This document shows, in pieces, positions 1-9,601 of a stretch of DNA of 64,000 bases. Numbering within the stretch: the first letter of the stretch is position 1; each line of letters begins with the position of its first letter. Under the pieces are notes generated by a model. It saw only the letters and a list, made by a program, of their open reading frames with translations, made no database searches and had not been told where the DNA came from. The DNA lies in the NCBI GenBank assembly GCA_021777555.1, contig JAJYDK010000001.1, positions 1 through 64,000 on the forward strand. Reading direction: 5' to 3'. The DNA is from Pseudomonadota bacterium. Its GTDB lineage: Bacteria; Pseudomonadota; Gammaproteobacteria; Steroidobacterales; Steroidobacteraceae. The position numbers were made by a program, and so were the translations under genes.

Positions 1-218
1 CGCAGCGTGGCCGCATCGTGCTCGAGCGTCTGCCGGCCTACGCTCCGGAAATGAACCCCGTCGAATGCATCTGGGGTTACCTCAAGCATCACGCCATGCC
101 CAACTACTGCGCCGCGAACTTCACCGATCTCGCCCAGCGCGCTCGCAGGAACCTGCGCTCGATGCAGCGACGTGCCACACTCGTGACCGCATTCTGGAAA
201 CAGGCGGAGATGTTTTGA
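1..218 (+). mobile_element. IS630-family transposase, C-terminal fragment (truncated by window start)
   Basis: ORF 18..218 LERLPAYAPEMNPVECIWGYLKHH is the DDE C-terminal signature of IS630/Tc1-type transposases; 5' part lies outside the window. Confidence 0.8.
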
Positions 219-391
219 CATGGTCACGTACTTACGCAAGACTCGATTGGACAGATTTCTCATCGGGATAAGTGGATCTGTCGGCTTCGTTGATGGTCTC
301 TTCGATCTGTATTTTCGTCAATCGTTCCTACGCCGCGCAGTCTGACGCGCAGCGGCAGAAGCTCCGCGGAGCGTGCTTTCGGTGACACCGA

Positions 392-592
392 TCATGCCGC
401 GAGCCTGCATTCTGCACGGCCGTAGTAAACATCGTCCGGGGTCTGGTAGTCCAGCGCCTGGTGGGTGCGCCGGGCGTTGTAGAAGTCAAAATACTCTGTC
501 AGTCCTCGTCGCAGCTGCGTTCCGGTCTCGTAGGCATGCAGGTAAATATTTTCGGTAGCTAAAGCAAAAGCGTCGATTTCGGAATTCCACAA
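392..592 (-). pseudogene. IS3-family transposase (OrfB) C-terminal remnant
   Basis: Translation ENIYLHAYETGTQLRRGLTEYFDFYNARRTHQALDYQTPDDVYYG matches the integrase-core C-terminus of IS3-type OrfB; N-terminal integrase core is absent. Confidence 0.75.
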
Positions 593-825
593 CAGACCGC
601 GCGTGCCTTGTCAATACAGCTCGTAGTAGCGGACTCGTTGGACGCCGACTCTTGGTCGGGTTGCATTGACTGCCTCTTCGAGGACGAGCGGTACAATCTC
701 TACAGGCTGCCTTCTGCTTGCTCGTCGGGGTGTCTTGGTGGGAGTCTCGTTGGTCCCGTGCCGAGCCTGCGGAATGTCGAGCGACCGCAGGCCGACGCGC
801 TCCTGGGCCTCGCGCATGACCCCGC

Positions 826-1794
826 TCAGCCATTTTGGGCGCCGGTTACGGAAGCGAGGATATTGAAGGTGGTCCGCGCAAAGCCTTTGAGCTTGCGTTT
901 GGGCGATCCGGGTAACTTAACCGCGCTCAGGTAGGACCTGATCCCTTCGATTCGACGCCCGGCTCGAATCAGCGCAGTCGCACTGTCGATATGGGCTTTT
1001 ACCAGCCGATCGTTCAGTGCAGCGCGCCGGCTCTCGGTGTCGGCGACGCCATGCAGGTACGATAGAGCCCTCGCTTTGTCCAACTCAATCAGCATTCCGG
1101 ACTCGTTTGTGATGTTCGAGTCGTGCCGCCGTATTTCCACGAGCACTTGAGGCAGCAGGGCGACCTTGCCGCGAACGAAGGTGCGCATGACGAATTCCGT
1201 GTCCGAGCCGATGTGAAGCGACTCGTTCATCCGCATGTCCGAGATGATGGCGCGCCGAAATACCATGCACTGCAAGTAGGCTGGAAATTCATGGAATTGC
1301 ACGAACGTCGAGAATGCGTCCCCTTCGAGAACGAACCCGCCTTTCAGGCTCCGCAGCCGCTTCTGGATGTGCGCGAACTCGCTGCAGAAGGTGAATTGCT
1401 CGTTGATGACCCTGCGAGGATTGTCCCTGATGCGTGCGAAGTTCGAGAAGCAGCACATGAGGCCTTCGTCCTCGGCCAACATCGCCATCTGTCTCTCGAG
1501 CATCGTATGCCGCCAGAGGTCGTCGGAGTCGAGAAATGTCAGATATTCACAGGACGCGATCGCGAGTCCCTTGTTGCGCGCAGCGGCGACGCCGCCGTGC
1601 GGTGTGGTCAGGTAGCGAATTCTAGGATCTTTGTAGGTGGATACGACATCTTTTGTGTGGTCGGTGGATCCGTCGTCGATTATTAGGATCTCGCTCGGCG
1701 AGAATGTCTGTGCAAGCACGGAGTCGATGCACTCGGCGATGTACTTGGCGCGGTTATAGGTGGGAATAATTACGGAAACGCTTGTGCTTCGCAT
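826..1794 (-). CDS. Family 2 glycosyltransferase (paralogue A)
   Basis: [25 protein letters not shown]...IIDDGSTD...[11 protein letters not shown] fold GT2 signature. Confidence 0.9.
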   Translation of the reverse strand: MRSTSVSVIIPTYNRAKYIAECIDSVLAQTFSPSEILIIDDGSTDHTKDVVSTYKDPRIRYLTTPHGGVAAARNKGLAIASCEYLTFLDSDDLWRHTMLERQMAMLAEDEGLMCCFSNFARIRDNPRRVINEQFTFCSEFAHIQKRLRSLKGGFVLEGDAFSTFVQFHEFPAYLQCMVFRRAIISDMRMNESLHIGSDTEFVMRTFVRGKVALLPQVLVEIRRHDSNITNESGMLIELDKARALSYLHGVADTESRRAALNDRLVKAHIDSATALIRAGRRIEGIRSYLSAVKLPGSPKRKLKGFARTTFNILASVTGAQNG

Positions 1795-2163
1795 AATAAA
1801 CTTTTGTTCTTGCGGAGGAGATTTAATCGCTGGCGGTTGGTGTTCCGGAAGTAAGCGGGTCAGGATCGTAAGCCTTGGGGGGCGACCTCATTCCGCGCAT
1901 CGAGGTAGGCTACGCGTCATTGATCGCTTTCGGAGAGCTATGGCGTCTGCCCTGCGACCCAATCCACATTGTCTCCGCAAAGAAGTCTCTCCAACAATTG
2001 TAAATCGCACCGATTATGAAGACACTGTGCTTCTTCATCGCCTCGCCCATCGGCACCATTTTCAATCGTAACGGGAGCTGGACCGGCGCATCCTGCGCCA
2101 CTTCTCATCCCCGACCTGGGAAGGTGAGGTCAGGCTGGCGTGATGTGGCCCATACCGATTCGT

Positions 2164-3135
2164 CTAGAGTGACTTGATTATATTATACAAGGTGCGTGCG
2201 AATCCGTTTACCTTGCGCGCTGGTGATCCCGGCATTCTGAGCGCCTTCACGTAGTGCCCGAGCGCGGCGGCCCTTTTTCCTTTGCCGATCAGCATGGAGG
2301 CGCAATCTAGATACGCCTTGATGATCCGGTCGTCCAAGGCCTTGCGCCGCGCGTCGTCATCAATGGCATTGCGCAACAGCAGGAACGCCTTCAGCTTGTC
2401 CTGGGCCATGGATGAAGTATCCCGGGTGACATTCGCATCGTGGCGTCTCACTTCGGCTAGCACCTCGGGCACGAAGGCGACGCCGCCCTTGAGGCTCACG
2501 CGCAGGAAGAATTCCAGGTCCTCACATTTGCGCAGGGATTCGTTAAGCCGCATGTTCGAAATTACAGAGCGGCGAAATGCGATGCACTGCAGGTAGGCGG
2601 GGACTTCTCCAAATCTCACCAGCTGGGTAAACGCATCACCCTCAATCGTGAATCCTTGTCCTTGCGCACAGGGTTTCGCGCTCACCGTCGAGAGTTCGGG
2701 GTAGAAGGTGAACTGATCGGGCAGCACCTGCCCGGTGGCCTCGACAAAGCGAACAAAGTTTGTGAAGGAGCAGGTGAGACGCGCGTCTTGGCTGAGGATC
2801 CCGATCTGCCGCTCGAGCATGTTCTCCCGCCATCGATCGTCGGAGTCAAGGAAGGTGACATATTCACAGGTGGAAAGCGAGATGCCCATATTGCGTGCCG
2901 CGGAGACCCCGCTGCGTGCTATGGGCACGTACCGGATCCTCGGGTCGGTATAGGCCGACACGACATTCGAGGTATCGTCCGTGGAGCCGTCGTCAACAAT
3001 GATGATCTGTTGTGGCGGGTCCGTCTGGGCCAGCACCGAGTCGATGCTCTCGGCGATGTAAGGGCCGCCATTGTACGTCGGAATTACAACGGATACGGTT
3101 GAGTCTGACACAATTTGGCGTTCCGGTCGGTTCAT
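2164..3135 (-). CDS. Family 2 glycosyltransferase (paralogue B)
   Basis: [27 protein letters not shown]...[10 protein letters not shown]...FLDSDDRW; alignable to paralogues A and C over its whole length. Confidence 0.9.
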   Translation of the reverse strand: MNRPERQIVSDSTVSVVIPTYNGGPYIAESIDSVLAQTDPPQQIIIVDDGSTDDTSNVVSAYTDPRIRYVPIARSGVSAARNMGISLSTCEYVTFLDSDDRWRENMLERQIGILSQDARLTCSFTNFVRFVEATGQVLPDQFTFYPELSTVSAKPCAQGQGFTIEGDAFTQLVRFGEVPAYLQCIAFRRSVISNMRLNESLRKCEDLEFFLRVSLKGGVAFVPEVLAEVRRHDANVTRDTSSMAQDKLKAFLLLRNAIDDDARRKALDDRIIKAYLDCASMLIGKGKRAAALGHYVKALRMPGSPARKVNGFARTLYNIIKSL

Positions 3136-3140
3136 GCGAG

Positions 3141-4127
3141 TTAGTGTTGGCGGCTGCCTCGAACCGAGGAGAGCATATTAACTGTGGTGCGTGCCAGGCC
3201 TTTCAGCTTGCGCGTGGGAGACCCGGGGGTTTTCAGTGCATTGATGTAGGACAACATCCCATCCATTCGGCGCCCTGTCCGTATGAGCGCCGTGGCGCTA
3301 TCAATATGTCCTTTCACTAGACGGTCGTTCAGTGCCGCGAGCCGATCTCCGGTGTCGACGACCTCACGAAGGTGCAGTAGCGCTCTAACCTTATCCTGCT
3401 CAATCAGGATTCCCGACTCGTTGGTAATGTTTGAATTGTGACGTCGTATGTCGGCGAGCACCTCCGGGAGCACGGCAACCTTTCCACGCATGAATGCACG
3501 CATGATGAATTCCGTGTCTTCGCCGATCCGAAGTGATTCGTTCATGCGCATGTCCGCGATGATGGATCTCCGGAACATGATGCACGGCGTGGCTGCGGGG
3601 AATTCGTGGAATCGGATGAAAGTCGCAAACGCGTCCCCGTCGAGAATGAACCCGTCGCCGGTGCGTCGCAATTCTTTGCTCAGGCCCGCGAACTCGGTGC
3701 AATACGAGAATTGCTCATTGATGATTTTCCGGGGCGCGTCCGTGAAGCGCGCGAAGTTCGTGAATGAACAAACCAGGCTCTCTTCTTGCTGCAGCATCGC
3801 CAGCTGCTTCTCGAGCATGGTGTCTCGCCACAAATCGTCGGAGTCGAGAAATGCCAGGTAATCGCCGCAGGCGAGGGCAATCCCCCTATTGCGGGCGGCG
3901 GCGATGCCGCCGTGCGGGACGGGGATGTACCGGACCCTGGTGTCCGAGTAGGCGGCGACGACGGATCGCGTGTTGTCCGTTGACCCGTCATCGATGATGA
4001 GAACCTCTTCCGCTGGGCGCGTCTGTGCCAGCACGGACTCGATGCTCTCCGCTATATACTTTGCGCGATTATAGGTGGGGATGATTACGGAAATGCTGGC
4101 GATTCGCACAATCGGCTCCAGTGTCAT
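3141..4127 (-). CDS. Family 2 glycosyltransferase (paralogue C)
   Basis: [41 protein letters not shown]...[13 protein letters not shown]; closest to paralogue A. Confidence 0.9.
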   Translation of the reverse strand: MTLEPIVRIASISVIIPTYNRAKYIAESIESVLAQTRPAEEVLIIDDGSTDNTRSVVAAYSDTRVRYIPVPHGGIAAARNRGIALACGDYLAFLDSDDLWRDTMLEKQLAMLQQEESLVCSFTNFARFTDAPRKIINEQFSYCTEFAGLSKELRRTGDGFILDGDAFATFIRFHEFPAATPCIMFRRSIIADMRMNESLRIGEDTEFIMRAFMRGKVAVLPEVLADIRRHNSNITNESGILIEQDKVRALLHLREVVDTGDRLAALNDRLVKGHIDSATALIRTGRRMDGMLSYINALKTPGSPTRKLKGLARTTVNMLSSVRGSRQH

Positions 4128-4163
4128 TCCGAAATTCGCTTGAATTGTATCGCGGCGTTGGAG

Positions 4164-5207
4164 TCATCGCGACCCGGCCATTACGGAATCCCCCAAGCCT
4201 GGCTTTCCGTGTAAGTCCCGGGGCGGCTCGCACGGCGGCTGCTGGCGCGGCTTGTCGTATCCAGCGTCTTGGAGAACTGTGCGTGTGGCAAGGTTGAGCA
4301 GAGCGCGGTCGATCAGCGGGAGCGAATCCTGCCGCAGGTGCGGTGTGGGTGGACGGTCGGACTTGATTTGGCCGATGCGCTTCATCTCCGAAGACCGTGG
4401 CACGGGCCAGCCTATGTATGATTCCAGTCGTGCGACTTCGGCCGGATCGTCGAGATCCTCGTACCGGATCAGTAATCCATTGACTTGCGCATATCCCTGG
4501 AGGTAGCCGCGAGTCATGTTGGCCCAGTTGCGACCGAACGCGTAGGGAGTGGACACGTAATTCGGCCAGTTGCGGGCCCAGTTTAGCCCCCACTCGCGGT
4601 ACGAGAGGTAGGCGTCGTGGGGATGGCGGTAGACGAATACGATCTTGCAGTTCGGAAACAGGACGCGCAGATAGGCGGCATGCTCGATGTTTAACCGGAC
4701 TTCTTTGAATCCCCAGTGCTTGCGTCCGGACTGCGCCGCCGGATCGGAGAACAGCTTGCGGTAGAAGGAACGATGCGCTTCGAAAAGTTGGTCGACATCC
4801 GGATAGAGATTGGCGGTCCAGGTGTCGGAGATCCTGTCGGCCGCCATACGGGAGAGGAAAAAGGAATCTGGAGGCCAATCGTGGGTGAACGCCCGAAACT
4901 GGTTGAGCAGGCCGTCGAAGATGTTTGAGTGTGCGAACGGCTCGCCCCATAGGAGCAAGTCTTCGTTGTGCGCCATGAGCATCCGCTGCAACAGGGTCGA
5001 GCCGGAGCGCCACCCGGCTGACAAGATGAACACCGGGCTGTCGTCCGCCGGGCGCTCCTCGCGAGCAGTTCGTTTGAGGGCGTCTTCCAGGCGAGATGGT
5101 ACATCGGCCCATAGGGTCGTGGCCTTGTAGGCGAGGCCCCAGGTGTGCCTCGGTCCTAGGATTGCCCTGATGATATCGCGCGACACCCGATCAATTGATC
5201 TGAGCAT
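4164..5207 (-). CDS. Sulfotransferase family protein
   Basis: FILSAGWRSGSTLLQRML (5'-PSB/PAPS loop-like) and KIVFVYRHPHDAYLSYREWG (3'-PB-like) motifs of sulfotransferases. Confidence 0.8.
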   Translation of the reverse strand: MLRSIDRVSRDIIRAILGPRHTWGLAYKATTLWADVPSRLEDALKRTAREERPADDSPVFILSAGWRSGSTLLQRMLMAHNEDLLLWGEPFAHSNIFDGLLNQFRAFTHDWPPDSFFLSRMAADRISDTWTANLYPDVDQLFEAHRSFYRKLFSDPAAQSGRKHWGFKEVRLNIEHAAYLRVLFPNCKIVFVYRHPHDAYLSYREWGLNWARNWPNYVSTPYAFGRNWANMTRGYLQGYAQVNGLLIRYEDLDDPAEVARLESYIGWPVPRSSEMKRIGQIKSDRPPTPHLRQDSLPLIDRALLNLATRTVLQDAGYDKPRQQPPCEPPRDLHGKPGLGDSVMAGSR

Positions 5208-5232
5208 GAAGGTCGATCTCCGTCAGGTCGGC

Positions 5233-6510
5233 TCACAACCTTCCATCCACTTCGGCAGCCTTTAACACGTGTTTGATGTCATAGAGCACGTGATTCTTGC
5301 GGCAGAGCCTATGAATCTGTGCCGCGCCGAGCTCGTGGAATTCCTTGTGTGCGACTGCCACGACGGCGGCGTCGTAGCCGTTCTTGTGCAGAGAGCGGGC
5401 AAGGCGCAGCCCATACTCGTGCCGGCACTCCGCGGGGTCGGCCCAGGGATCAAAGGCATCGACTTGAGCGCCGTACTTCTCGAGCTCGCGCACCACATCG
5501 ATGACCTTCGAATTGCGGATGTCCGGGCAGTTTTCCTTGAAGGTGACGCCGAGCACCAGGATGCGAGAGCCATTGACCTGGATGCGCTTCAGGGTCATCA
5601 GCTTGACAATTTCGCCGGCGACGTGAATCGGCATGTTGTCGTTGAGGCGCCGTCCGGCAAGGATCATCTCCGGGTGGTAGCCGATCTCCTGCGCCTTGTG
5701 CGTCAAGTAGTAGGGGTCCACGCCGATGCAGTGACCGCCGACAAGCCCTGGCCGGAAGGGCAGGAAGTTCCACTTCGAGCCCGCGGCCAGCAGCACCTCC
5801 TCGGTGTCGATGCCGAGCCGGGCGAAAATAAGGGCAAGCTCGTTAATCAGAGCGATATTGACGTCGCGCTGCGTGTTCTCAATGACTTTGGCGGCCTCGG
5901 CTACCTTTATGCTCGGGGCTTTGTGAGTTCCCGCTGTGATAATTGACTTGTACAGGGAGTCGACGAACTCGGCTGCTTCAGGGGTGGAGCCGGAAGTCAC
6001 TTTCTTGATGGTGGGCAGGCGATGCATCTTGTCACCGGGATTGATGCGCTCGGGGCTGTAGCCAACGAAAAAATGCTTATTGAAAGTGAGGCCGGATTCG
6101 CGTTCCAGGATCGGAACGCAGACCTCTTCGGTGCAGCCGGGATAAACGGTTGATTCATAGACGACTACATCGCCCCTTTTTAGCACCTTGCCGACGCTGG
6201 TGCTGGCACCGGTCAATGGGCTTAAATCCGGTCGCTTGTAATTGTCGATAGGAGTCGGCACCGTAACAATGTACACCCGGCAAGACTTCATGTCCGCCAA
6301 GTCCGACGTAAATGAGAGGCGCGTGGCCGCGGCGAGCTCCTCCGGGTCAACCTCGAGGGTGCTGTCCCGCCCAGCCTGGAGCTCTTTGATGCGATCGGTC
6401 TTGATGTCGAACCCGATCGTCTCAAAATGCTTGCCGAGCTCAGCCGCGAGCGGCAGGCCGACGTAGCCGAGACCGACGACACCGATGCGGCATTTCCGCA
6501 ATTTCAGCAC
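5233..6510 (-). CDS. Nucleotide-sugar dehydrogenase, TviB/WbpA-like (UDP-N-acetylhexosamine 6-dehydrogenase)
   Basis: [21 protein letters not shown] Rossmann motif, [23 protein letters not shown]. Start set to GTG at 6510 ([13 protein letters not shown]) rather than the longer ORF start at 6726. Confidence 0.85.
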   Translation of the reverse strand: MLKLRKCRIGVVGLGYVGLPLAAELGKHFETIGFDIKTDRIKELQAGRDSTLEVDPEELAAATRLSFTSDLADMKSCRVYIVTVPTPIDNYKRPDLSPLTGASTSVGKVLKRGDVVVYESTVYPGCTEEVCVPILERESGLTFNKHFFVGYSPERINPGDKMHRLPTIKKVTSGSTPEAAEFVDSLYKSIITAGTHKAPSIKVAEAAKVIENTQRDVNIALINELALIFARLGIDTEEVLLAAGSKWNFLPFRPGLVGGHCIGVDPYYLTHKAQEIGYHPEMILAGRRLNDNMPIHVAGEIVKLMTLKRIQVNGSRILVLGVTFKENCPDIRNSKVIDVVRELEKYGAQVDAFDPWADPAECRHEYGLRLARSLHKNGYDAAVVAVAHKEFHELGAAQIHRLCRKNHVLYDIKHVLKAAEVDGRL

Positions 6511-6788
6511 GCGAATGCTCCCTGGTTTGGATATGGGTGAAGAGCTGAACAGCACGATAGCATACTGATTTGAAGCTGTGTTTTCAGCGGTACGTGGACG
6601 ATCAGTGCAATGGGCAGAACTTGCGTATCCAGGGCGGCCGGTCCTAAGGTCTTGGTGCCAGGAACCGCGCCGCGCACCCACCGTCGTTGCGGCCTGTGTC
6701 GGCACATGGCGCCAGCGTGGCTTCACATACTGGAGCTAGTTTAGACTAGGGGGCCTGTGCAGCCCGGCGCTTCACTCCGTCCCTCGCG

Positions 6789-7889
6789 ATGCGGGAGGGG
6801 TCCAAGGGCCGGTCCGCGGGGAATGCCTTTCCGCGAGTTCAGGTCGGGCGGACTCCTTTGAACAAGACCGCAAACATCATCGGGCACTACAATGGCGGGG
6901 GCCTGAGCCGCGACATCGACGTGCTGCGGACCGAGCTCGTCCAGTTAGGATGGAGCGTCGTGGTCAATGCGAAGCCCAAACGGCTGAATAGCGCGTCTTC
7001 CGTGGGACGCTTGCTCGGTGGGGTACAGATCAAACTTGCGAAGATGGCGGTTGAAGTGGGTATCTCGAAGCCCACCTTCGACCTGAATCTGCACTTCGAG
7101 GAAATAGACGCCGAGTGCATTCGATTCGCGAAGCGCAATATTCTGATCCCCAACCAGGAGTGGTTCCAGCAGTGGCAGTGCCGTTACTTGAGCCAGATGG
7201 ACGAAGTTTGGGTCAAGACACGCGTTGCGGAGCGCGCGTTCTCGAAATTCGGCTGCAAAGTGCGCTTCATGGGATGGGCTAGTGTCGACCGCAGGGTTGC
7301 CACTCTCCGTGGCCCCAAGACTCTGACGGCGCTGCACATCGCGGGGCGCAGCCGCGTCAAAGGCACTGAGGCGATCCTGGATGTCTGGGGTGAGAATCCA
7401 CAATGGCCGGTGCTCCGGGTGTTGCGCAGCATGCATGCCTACGATGGGCAGCCAATCTCATGGCGTAGCCGCCCGTCAGCGCCGAACATACAGATCATCT
7501 CGGAGCGGGTGGATGAGCGAACGCTCGGCCGCCTGCAGAATGAGAGCTCTATTCACCTGTGTCCAAGCGAGGTCGAGGGATTCGGGCACATCATTCAGGA
7601 GAGTACGAGCGTCGGGGCCGTGGTGATCGTCACGGATGCGCCGCCCATGAACGAAATGATCACGCCCGCAACAGGTATCCTTGTTGCGGCAGAGCGGTCC
7701 GAGCCGATGAGGCTCGGGCGCCGGTATTTCGTCGATCGGGCCGATCTGGCAAGGCAGATCAATGCTGTCCTTGGCATGACCGATGAGCAGCGTGAGTCGC
7801 TGGGGAGGGCTGCACGTCTCGAATTCGAGCAAAGCAATGCGGCGTTTCGCGTAAATCTGAAACATTACCTCGAGTCGATATATGGTTAG
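6789..7889 (+). CDS. Glycosyltransferase (GT-B fold, GT1/GT4-like)
   Basis: IIGHYNGGGLSRDIDVLR N-terminus and HLCPSEVEGFGHIIQESTSVGAVVIVTDAPPMNEMI donor-site motif. Start uncertain. Confidence 0.8.
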   Translation: MREGSKGRSAGNAFPRVQVGRTPLNKTANIIGHYNGGGLSRDIDVLRTELVQLGWSVVVNAKPKRLNSASSVGRLLGGVQIKLAKMAVEVGISKPTFDLNLHFEEIDAECIRFAKRNILIPNQEWFQQWQCRYLSQMDEVWVKTRVAERAFSKFGCKVRFMGWASVDRRVATLRGPKTLTALHIAGRSRVKGTEAILDVWGENPQWPVLRVLRSMHAYDGQPISWRSRPSAPNIQIISERVDERTLGRLQNESSIHLCPSEVEGFGHIIQESTSVGAVVIVTDAPPMNEMITPATGILVAAERSEPMRLGRRYFVDRADLARQINAVLGMTDEQRESLGRAARLEFEQSNAAFRVNLKHYLESIYG

Positions 7890-7964
7890 GCGAACACTAG
7901 ACCGAAGTTTTCATCCGGATCGATTGGGTCTTCGCTGACGCAAGCGCTCATAGAGCGGTGCACG

Positions 7965-8741
7965 GTGGCAATTTCGGAGCTTGGCATGAGGCTCATCGAA
8001 TCCCTCAAGGCGGTAATTCCGGGGGAAGTCAAGGCGCTGGTAATGTCCGGACGAGCCTACTGGCGCAACCGCCGCTCGCCACGAACGGTGTTCTCCGACA
8101 TATACGCTGATAACTTATGGGGTGGCTCCGGGGATGAGCCGTTTTCGGGCGCGGGCTCCCGAGGCATAGCTGCGGTAGCCTATGTGGAGTGCGTTCAGTC
8201 GTTCATTGAGGCGCAATCCATACGGACAGTGGTCGACCTCGGCTGTGGCGACTTCTATATCGGCAAGCAAATCGCACAGGTATGCGAAGGCTATGTCGGT
8301 GTCGATGTCGTGCCGCGGGTTGTTCAGCGCAATGCGGCCCATTTTTCCAATGACCGAGTCCGGTTCACCTGCCTTGATATCGTGAAAGATTGTCTGCCGG
8401 CAGGCGACTTGTGTTTGCTTCGTCAGGTGCTACAGCATCTGTCGAATGTGCAGATCGGCAAGGTGCTGCGCAATGTTGCGCGCTATAGGCAGGTCATCAT
8501 CACAGAGCACTATCCGCCGGACGGTCAGGTTGTCGCGCGTAACGTGGACAAGGTTCCGAGCGCCGACACTCGGCTGTCTGTGGGTTCGGCCGTCTATCTT
8601 GCAGATCCCCCGTTCTCTCTTTCCAATCTTGAACTCCTCCTAGAGTGCCGCCTGCCTGAAAATCCGGACAACACCACTCCCGCGTACAAAGCCGGGGTGA
8701 TTCGAAGCTTTCTCTGGCGGCCTGGGTTCTCCGCGTCGTAA
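7965..8741 (+). CDS. Class I SAM-dependent methyltransferase
   Basis: TVVDLGCGDFYIGKQIAQVCEGYVGVDVV motif I/II, then LLRQVLQHLSNVQIGKVL. Confidence 0.75.
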   Translation: MAISELGMRLIESLKAVIPGEVKALVMSGRAYWRNRRSPRTVFSDIYADNLWGGSGDEPFSGAGSRGIAAVAYVECVQSFIEAQSIRTVVDLGCGDFYIGKQIAQVCEGYVGVDVVPRVVQRNAAHFSNDRVRFTCLDIVKDCLPAGDLCLLRQVLQHLSNVQIGKVLRNVARYRQVIITEHYPPDGQVVARNVDKVPSADTRLSVGSAVYLADPPFSLSNLELLLECRLPENPDNTTPAYKAGVIRSFLWRPGFSAS

Positions 8742-8951
8742 ATGGTCGACGTGCAGTTCATCGTGTCGCTCACGACGTAATCGCGTCGTGGGATGACGTT
8801 GCACATGGCGTTTTCAGCGACTTAAACATGGCCGTCCGCGTACCGCGTCTGAATTCGAATTAGGCAGTCTCTGTGCTGAGATGGCGCCATGCGGTGCGTG
8901 ATGCGCACACTTGTTTCGGAGCCGGTCGTGGCGGGGGCGGTGGGGAAAATG

Positions 8952-9281
8952 ATGGCAGAGACACTTGACAGTCGGGTCGCGACACTGGAATCCGACGTGG
9001 CCAACATCTCGATCAATGTGGCCGACATCAAGCTCGACCTGCGCGAGATGCGCGGGACCCTGGAGAGGAGATTCGAGGCCATCGATCGGAGATTCGCGAC
9101 CTTCTACCAGAAATTCATGAGCTTCGATCGAAAGTTCACGACCTTCGACCAGAAGTTCGATGGCAAGATTGCGACGCTCAATCAGAAGATCGATCACCTG
9201 GCGATCTGGCTGATCTCGACCCTGCTGGGCCTGGGAGCGGCCATCCTCGGAGCCATGGCGGCGGGTTTCCACTGGCTGTGA
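8952..9281 (+). CDS. Small coiled-coil protein with C-terminal transmembrane segment
   Basis: Heptad-like repeats RRFEAIDRRFATFYQKFMSFDRKFTTFDQKFDGK followed by IWLISTLLGLGAAILGAMAAGFHWL. ORF also open from 8889. Confidence 0.6.
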   Translation: MAETLDSRVATLESDVANISINVADIKLDLREMRGTLERRFEAIDRRFATFYQKFMSFDRKFTTFDQKFDGKIATLNQKIDHLAIWLISTLLGLGAAILGAMAAGFHWL

Positions 9282-9519
9282 GCCTGCTCGGGGCGCGCGG
9301 CTGATCGACGAATCGGGATCGGCCGTGGGGCCGGTCCTGTGTCCCGGGGAGGGCGTGCCGGGATGATTCCTTCCGCTCGATAACCCTCAGGCCGGCCGCC
9401 GGGAAGGCGCGCGAGCCGCTCCTTACGCGAATCTCTCCGATTCGTGATGGCGCGCACAGCGCTTCCAGACATTCATTTTACATTAAGCCTTCACCCGGTA
9501 GACTTCGCGCCCTGAACGG

Positions 9520-9560
9520 GGCGCCCGCCGGGCAAGAGCCCGGCACCGGGTGCGGGCGCC
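9520..9560 (+). promoter_or_regulatory. Structured 5' leader (nested stem-loop) upstream of the sugar transferase
   Basis: GGCGCCCGC (9520-9528) complements GCGGGCGCC (9552-9560), with an inner CGGGC-AAGA-GCCCG hairpin. Confidence 0.45.
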
Positions 9561-9601
9561 ATCTTGAGCCGCTTTCGAGGAACCCAGGACAGGGGGGAGT
9601 T

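Noticed and set aside
1910-2101. 63-aa minus-strand ORF between GT2 paralogues
   Set aside because: No recognisable motif and no convincing start context; probably non-coding spacer.
8771-8790. CACGACG-N6-CGTCGTG inverted repeat after the methyltransferase gene
   Set aside because: Short stem with no U-tract; too weak to call as a terminator or operator.
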